Assembly: GCA_963383645.1 (NCBI GenBank) | Contig: OY726560.1 | Location: 65,837,823 to 65,901,822, forward strand | Length of the DNA: 64,000 nucleotides | Origin: Muscardinus avellanarius | Lineage: Eukaryota; Chordata; Mammalia; Rodentia; Gliridae | Direction: 5' to 3' | Shown here: positions 59,055 to 64,000 of the stretch, in pieces | Layout of the letters: every line of letters starts with the position of its first letter | Position numbering within the stretch: the first letter of the stretch is position 1 | Position numbers and translations under genes: made by a program | The notes under the pieces: model-generated | Database searches by the model: none | What the model was told of the DNA's origin: nothing | What the model saw: the letters and a program-made list of their open reading frames with translations, nothing else

Positions 59055-59244
59055 GCCGGGCATGGTGACGCACGCTTGTAATCCCCACGCTTGGGAGGCG
59101 GAGACAGGAGGATCGCGCAGGTTCGAAGTCATCCACGCTAGCTTAAGATACCCTGTTTCCAATAATATAAAAATAGGGGTCTGGGAGTGTAGCCTGGAGG
59201 TAGAAGGGCTTCCAGGAACCCCAGTACCACCAAAAAAAAATTTG
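59055..59244 (+). repeat. B1-ID dimeric SINE, young hairpin subfamily
   Basis: gccgggcatggtgacgcacg start; palindrome decayed (gaagtcatccacgctagctt). gttataag at 59047-59054 and 59245-59252 is the likely target-site duplication. Confidence 0.9.
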
Positions 59245-59252
59245 GTTATAAG

Positions 59253-62172
59253 ATCAGTTTTGCCTCCATTAATTCACTCGCCATGAAGTTAGAAACAAGG
59301 ATTTCAGGTGAGTTTTAACTTCAAATGGCTAAGATAATTTGAGGCTGTCTTTCTTGAATACATTTAAACTGTGAAACCAAATTTCAAAGTGTTATCTGAC
59401 TCTCAGGTTGCTTAAGCATATCTAGTAAACGTGAAAGTCTTAGAGAATTTATTATTTGGAAATTTGTTTTTGGTTATATCAATAACAGTTGGATAATGAT
59501 TTGAGATATGCTATTTCAGGATGAACTAAGTAATTAAATAAACAAATGAAAATTAGATCCAGTAAGGAATTTTGTTCTCAAAAATTCTGTAGTGTCTAAC
59601 AATTTGCCCCTTTATGCATACTGAAAATGAGGAATTCAGCAGAGGAATTTTGTAAAGAACTTAGAGGAGGAAGCAAATCTTTTGTTTTTGCTTGTATTTC
59701 AAGAATACTGTTGTGTTTATGTTGAGATCATAGAGTTAGACTTTGATGCAGTTGACTAGGAGGCAGTGTTGTTATAGAGGAATGTTCAGTGTGATTAACC
59801 ACTAAGTTCTTTTTGGTTTTCCTTATTTTTTGCCCATATCTTCATAGAAAATGGTTAAATTCCAAACCAAAGTTAGTTTTCCTTTCTTATTTTATCATGA
59901 AAGGAGACTCAGCTTAAAATAAGCCAACAGAACAAAAAGATCAATGGTAAAGCAAGTCTTCCTTTTTCTGTGGATCTCTAGATCTACTTCTCTGAAATAA
60001 CCTTTCAGCTGTTTTGTTTATCTTTTCCGAACGTTTGTATTCATGTATTTATTTCTATTGCTTGACTCAAACTCACACACTGTTACACACATTGACTTTT
60101 TTTAAAAAATTAAGTGTATCATTCTGATAGTTATATCTCAGCTGGAAAATATTTCATTCTTTATTGCTTTTGTAGAGTATTCCACTGTATGGATGTATCA
60201 TAATTTATTTAACCAGCTTCCCTGTCCATCAAATAAAATGGTTTTTTTTTTACTTTTTTTAATAATAAATGATGTTTATGCATTTTATAAGGAATAGAGA
60301 AAATATTACTTGTCTTTTCATTGGTTATAAAATTATTCTGTACATGCTAGAATACAGTGGTTTAGATATATTGTCATTTGCACAGTTTATGTAAGATGAA
60401 TTAAAGTAGCGTATTAAGATTGACTCTGAGTAGAATTGAAAGCAGTTTGTAAAGCTGAAAATGAATGTTTATCCTATGAGCCCTATGATCTTGATGATAT
60501 ATTTATCTAGGTAGAGTCTTTGTTATGTCCTACTACAAAAAGCATTGTTGTGGAATAACTGGATATCTTTATGGCACAATTGCTAAGCAGAATGTCTTAA
60601 AATGTGGTCCTCTGCTGTTTCTCTTGGTTGTGTGTTCTATAGAGTCCTTTGGAGTTGTATCTAAATCTGGGAAGGGGCACCATGCTGATTGGCACCAGGC
60701 ACAGTCCATTCAGACCAGAGCTCTTCTTCTCCTGCACATAAAGACCATTGAACCCATTTGGTAACAGATCCAGCAGCCACAATTTTGTCCAGAACTAAAT
60801 GCAGTGAGCTTGAACGAGCTGTCTGAAGGACCAAGCATGGGCAAGAGGAGCTTAGTAGGGTTTCATCAGCCTTTGGTAGGCATTTGCCAGATTGTGAAAG
60901 CACTGGTCTACCCTGGTGAAGACATGGGGCTCTCTGGATTGCACTCTGTCAATGGCCACTCCTGCATCATGCTCCATTTTGGCACCTACTTTTCTCATCC
61001 TCTCCATCTTACTAATGGATACTTAGTCTTTTAAGGCTCCTGAAATCCCATCATTAACATAAAAGTGCTGACTCTGCTTCCTCATGCCCTCCCTTTTGTG
61101 GCATTCTGGTGGATTCCTTAAATATCCTTAACATTTCTGGACTCGTATATTGTGCTAGGACCTATTTTAAGATAATTGCATGTGATTTCTTGCCATTCCC
61201 AGGGACTTTTATTGCAACTTTTATGGATTAGAACAGATTGCTAGCTATTCTATTAATCTCTTGTCTTGTTTCATATTGTAATCCTCACTTAGGGTTCCAC
61301 ATGAACCTAACACCCTCTTGACCACACTGATCTTCTCCCCCACTTAATTTCTGGACACCCATCCACCATGGTCTTTCAACACATTGTCCTGTCTGATTAG
61401 TCCACCTCCTTTCTGCCTTATCATCTTTCAGATCTACGATGAAAGTCTCTAGAAAAATCTTATCAGTGGCCTTCACAAATGACTTTAGTTTTTGTTCTCA
61501 CAGGGGCAAAAATCTGGCTTTGTCTGAAATTGTATTTATGTGATTATTTGTTTAATCTTTGTCTCTTCTGCTAGCCTGGAAACTTCATGAAGGCAGAAGC
61601 TTTAAGCTTTGAATTTTTTCCCTTACCATTGATCCTCTAGCTTAATAAACAATTTTTGATAAAAGAAGGAATTGATCCACATTAGAATGTAATTATTTTA
61701 TACTTGTCTCCTTTTAAGCTTTCATTAAGTGGGAAAGAAAGGAAAAGATTTCAAATAACCATTATAAAATTAGACATTATTTGGGTTCATTTTTATCTAC
61801 GCTTATAGTATAAGAGGTAATAATGTTTTGCCCATGTGTTTTCCTGGAGAAGTATTTAAATATCATTGCTTTGTACTATTAATTTGATAATTATGCAGTT
61901 TCCCAATTATATAATGCTTTACTTTTACTTTCTCAGGATAGTAAATTGGCTCTGTGTGTGTGTTTACGTGTGTATGTACACCCAGTGGTGTATCTAAATT
62001 TTATACTCTACACATACGTACATGGGATGCTAGATAGATACGTACATGGATTAGTCAGACAGCCCCAGTTGTACTTTGGTGATGATGCTACTTAAAGATT
62101 GGCAGTTAACTTACTATAAGGAAGCACAATAGCATTACCAAGTATGAATTGTAATACGGATTGAATGAGATT
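59253..62172. other. Long SINE-free unique region, no gene established
   Basis: Nearly 3 kb without a B1-ID SINE. It contains an old antisense L1 fragment near 60110-60250 and a probable L2 end near 61550-61670. Around 60525-61034 both strands carry 76-80 codon frames; I cannot match them to a family, so no gene is called. Confidence 0.45.
61550..61670 (+). repeat. Probable L2 3' end
   Basis: tagcctggaaacttcatgaa, then a cttaataaacaatttttgat end, follow the L2 3' layout. Confidence 0.45.
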
Positions 62173-62268
62173 CTACATTGTAAAGTATCACGACCCTAAG
62201 GCTCTGACCAGCAGAGCCTAGGGAAGAAACAAACGAACGCCGACTCTGTTGATGAAGCTACTTTCTCT

Positions 62269-62274
62269 TTTAAT
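62269..62274 (-). terminator. LTR poly(A) signal
   Basis: ATTAAA on the minus strand, about 90 bases before the LTR end. Confidence 0.6.
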
Positions 62275-62284
62275 GCTCCTTCTC

Positions 62285-62320
62285 AATAATAATAATGCTG
62301 CTGCTGCTGCTGCTGCTGCT
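62285..62320 (-). repeat. Trinucleotide repeat in the LTR R region
   Basis: On the plus strand four AAT units followed by eight GCT units; on the transcribed strand (AGC)8(ATT)4. It lies between the TATA-like box and the poly(A) signal. Confidence 0.9.
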
Positions 62321-62341
62321 GCCAATGCGCACAGCAGGCAA

Positions 62342-62350
62342 ATATATATC
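62342..62350 (-). promoter_or_regulatory. LTR TATA-like box
   Basis: gatatatat on the minus strand, about 70 bases upstream of the poly(A) signal, the expected U3/R position. Confidence 0.6.
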
Positions 62351-62624
62351 AGTCTCATAACCCCTCCCTCATCACTCCACCAACCCCAAGCTTCCCGCAA
62401 CTAAGGCATGCGCATTTCTAACCCTCTCATAGGCAGGCTGGTGGTAGCACGAGGCGCTGTGTCACTGATCATCCGTAGGGCGCCTGATAGGGCTCACTGC
62501 GCAGGCTCAGGGCACCGCCAGCCTCGTGAGCCTCGTGACTTGGCTGCAAGCCTAGGCGCCATCTTGAGTCCACGCTGGCAACAAGCCTGGGTGCCATCTC
62601 AATCCAGCCGAGTGGGTCCCAACA

Positions 62625-62638
62625 TCTCCCCCTTTTTG
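62625..62638 (-). other. Polypurine tract (plus-strand primer site)
   Basis: caaaaagggggaga on the minus strand, immediately 5' of the LTR TG, the standard position for plus-strand priming. Confidence 0.85.
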
Positions 62639-62701
62639 TTTTATTAAAAATAAGGCTCGGGATCGTGCCTGTCTTAGGTTGTCGACCCTCAAGGATCATT
62701 C

Positions 62702-63850
62702 TTACCCATCTTTGGGAGAACAATAGCATGATTGTTTCCCTGTCTTAAGTTGATATGATCCTGGGGACGATCTTACCCGTCTTTGACTACCGATCCAGCA
62801 TATTGAGCCAAACCTGAGGAGATGAGCCAACATCAAGGCTGCCATAGCTTGCACCAATATGTGCTGTTGTTGCAGTGTGTGTTGTCGAGTTCGCCTGATA
62901 TATCCAACCAGGAAACAGCATGCTACCACCAGCAAGAATGCCCAGAATGCCATGCCACCCCAATATTTTAAGAAACCCAATGTTCCATGTATCAAGTCCA
63001 TCCATTGTTGTACTGTGGCGACTTCTACGCAGGTAGAATTAATTGCAATGATAGATGCTCGAAGCTCAATCATGGTGTGTTCAAATTCATGGCTCCAAGT
63101 TCCTAGAAGCATCTTGCTTAATTGACGAGACAAATTGCCTGCATGGGAGAAATTTTGATACTGCACATACGTTATACATAATCCAGATAATTTATGAATA
63201 CATGGTACCATGGCTATTTGTCCCAGAATGTCAACCTGTTCTTGTAACAGGTCTACTCTTTGATTTACCATTAATATGCCAGCTTTAAGTTGCCCATTTA
63301 TTTGAGCTTGCTCAGCCATGGCAGTAGCCACATGTGAGGATAGAGCATTCATATTGGCTGCAGTATTTATAGATGTCGCCAAAGCGGCAGCAGCTGTAAC
63401 TGCCATGGCCACAGAGGCCACAATTACAGCAATAAGAGCAGAAATTCCAAAGTCTCTCTTTTCTCGTTTCAGCAAATCTGGAAGGGAATTTACATTCACT
63501 TGTATTGGCCAAGGAACTGCCATAGGCAGTCGCATTGCTACTGCCCAAGGGTGCATAGAAGCATTCCAGCAGAAAGTTAGAAAACAGGTATCAATAAAAC
63601 AACCTAGAGTATCATTAACCAAAGAACTATTAGAAACAAGCCAAAAAAATGGAGTAGTTACACAAACAGGAGTGGGCCCAAACGGGAATCGTGGTCCCAT
63701 TGAACAATTTACCTTGACGCTAGCCTCAAAAGTATCGGAAAAATTTTGAGAATAGCTGCAATTTTTTACAGTTCCCCCTGAAATCATAGAAAAATGGTGG
63801 CAATGGTGGACACAGGTAAAGGAAGAGGGAAAGCAGAAATAATTCCCCAA
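62702..63850 (-). pseudogene. env: Endogenous betaretrovirus-like env: C-terminal SU and complete TM
   Basis: A 382-codon open frame for a class II retroviral envelope glycoprotein. Residues 1-128 are a short C-terminal part of SU. A furin-type site REKR lies at 129-132. The hydrophobic, Ala-rich fusion peptide follows (about 133-165). A heptad-like helix (about 165-212), a Cys217-x7-Cys225 loop and a membrane anchor (about 297-317) come next, then a ~65-residue tail. Eight N-glycosylation sequons are visible, five before the cleavage site. Codon 1 is TTG, and an in-frame stop lies four codons upstream (63860-63862), so this is not a natural start. Most of SU is missing and the leader is in another frame. 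TM itself is open. Family call is firm; function is doubtful. Confidence 0.85.
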
Positions 63851-63920
63851 AGATCTTTTTCACCCATTCCAATGTGAAACATTACCAACAGAGTTAGCAA
63901 TATCCATTTGTTGCTTGGCA
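63784..63920 (-). pseudogene. Possible env leader in a different frame
   Basis: An ATG at 63918-63920 opens a ~45-codon frame with a hydrophobic start (ILLTLLVMF), like a signal peptide. It overlaps the env frame out of register and ends at a stop at 63784-63786. In a third frame, further stops break the 63860-63990 stretch. This suggests decay, with loss of most SU. Confidence 0.45.
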
Positions 63921-64000
63921 TCTTCCATTGGCTCCTGTACATAGTGCACCAATCATTCAGGAACCCAAATCAGCGAGTCTTTGTCCTGTGGGAAAACACA

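Larger units (their letters stand above)
62179..62624 (-). repeat. Retroviral 3' LTR
   Basis: Minus strand: starts TGTTGGGACCC directly after the polypurine tract and ends ...ACTTTACA, giving TG...CA ends and ~446 bp. U3 carries two aagatggcgcc-like stretches (near 62557) and a TATA-like sequence. R carries a trinucleotide repeat and an ATTAAA signal. The ends are inferred from the TG/CA rule and the polypurine position. Confidence 0.8.
62179..64000 (-). mobile_element. 3' end of a class II endogenous retrovirus (partial at window edge)
   Basis: Minus-strand provirus whose 3' third is in view: env (63850-62702), polypurine tract (62638-62625), LTR (62624-62179). gag, pol and the 5' LTR would lie beyond base 64000. 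The env type and the TGTTGGG LTR start point to the betaretrovirus/IAP/HERV-K group. Only one flank is visible (ctacat at 62173-62178), so the target-site duplication cannot be confirmed. Confidence 0.85.

Noticed and set aside
62218..62400. Ala-run frame over the LTR
   Set aside because: It is the LTR trinucleotide repeat, not a gene.
63318..63749. 143-codon plus-strand frame
   Set aside because: Antisense shadow of env.

Overview
The window is nuclear DNA of a mammal, most likely a squirrel-family rodent (squirrel, marmot or chipmunk). The strongest sign is about 42 copies of a dimeric SINE: a 7SL-derived B1 half joined to a tRNA-derived ID half, the B1-dID/MEN arrangement known from sciurids and relatives. 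L1 fragments, MaLR LTRs, MIR, L2 and a Tigger-like fossil fit a rodent genome. The DNA is AT-rich and CpG-poor. I recognise no host protein-coding exon, no functional RNA gene and no CRISPR array; the window reads as intergenic or deep intronic. Genus-level assignment is inference.

Layout. 1-2.2 kb is unique AT-rich DNA with one SINE. 2.2-5.0 kb is the most interesting object: one retrotransposon insertion on the minus strand, bounded by a ~15 bp target-site duplication. It carries an L1-type 5'UTR and an intact 320-codon ORF1, but no ORF2. In place of ORF2 it has ~700 bp of old L1 ORF2 sequence in the opposite orientation, then an L1-like 3' end and A tail. A second, 5'-inverted copy of the same chimeric 3' half lies at 25.2-26.0 kb with its own 16 bp target-site duplication, so the chimera has been mobilised more than once. 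This looks like a half-L1 (HAL1-like) non-autonomous family.

5-30 kb is SINE-dense with simple repeats, a MaLR LTR (8.3-8.8 kb), MIR, L2 and a Tigger-like element. 30.4-32.7 kb holds two abutting antisense L1 fragments. 32.7-41 kb is SINE-poor with MaLR LTRs. 41.2-42.4 kb is an old L1 split by a young SINE. 47.5-53 kb is an L1 pile-up containing two twin-primed insertions, one nested inside an older L1. 53-59 kb returns to SINEs plus another old L1. 59.3-62.2 kb is largely unique.

The right end (62.2-64.0 kb) is the 3' end of a class II (betaretrovirus-like) endogenous retrovirus on the minus strand. It comprises a long env frame that is essentially all TM plus the end of SU, a polypurine tract, and a ~446 bp LTR starting TGTTGGG and carrying a trinucleotide repeat between its TATA-like and poly(A) signals. 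The rest of the provirus is outside the window.

The parts work together only as parasites and host: the L1 machinery, presumably encoded elsewhere, explains the target-site duplications and A tails of the SINEs, the HAL1-like copies and a short mRNA retrocopy. Coordinates of old repeats are by-eye estimates, good to about 10-30 bases.
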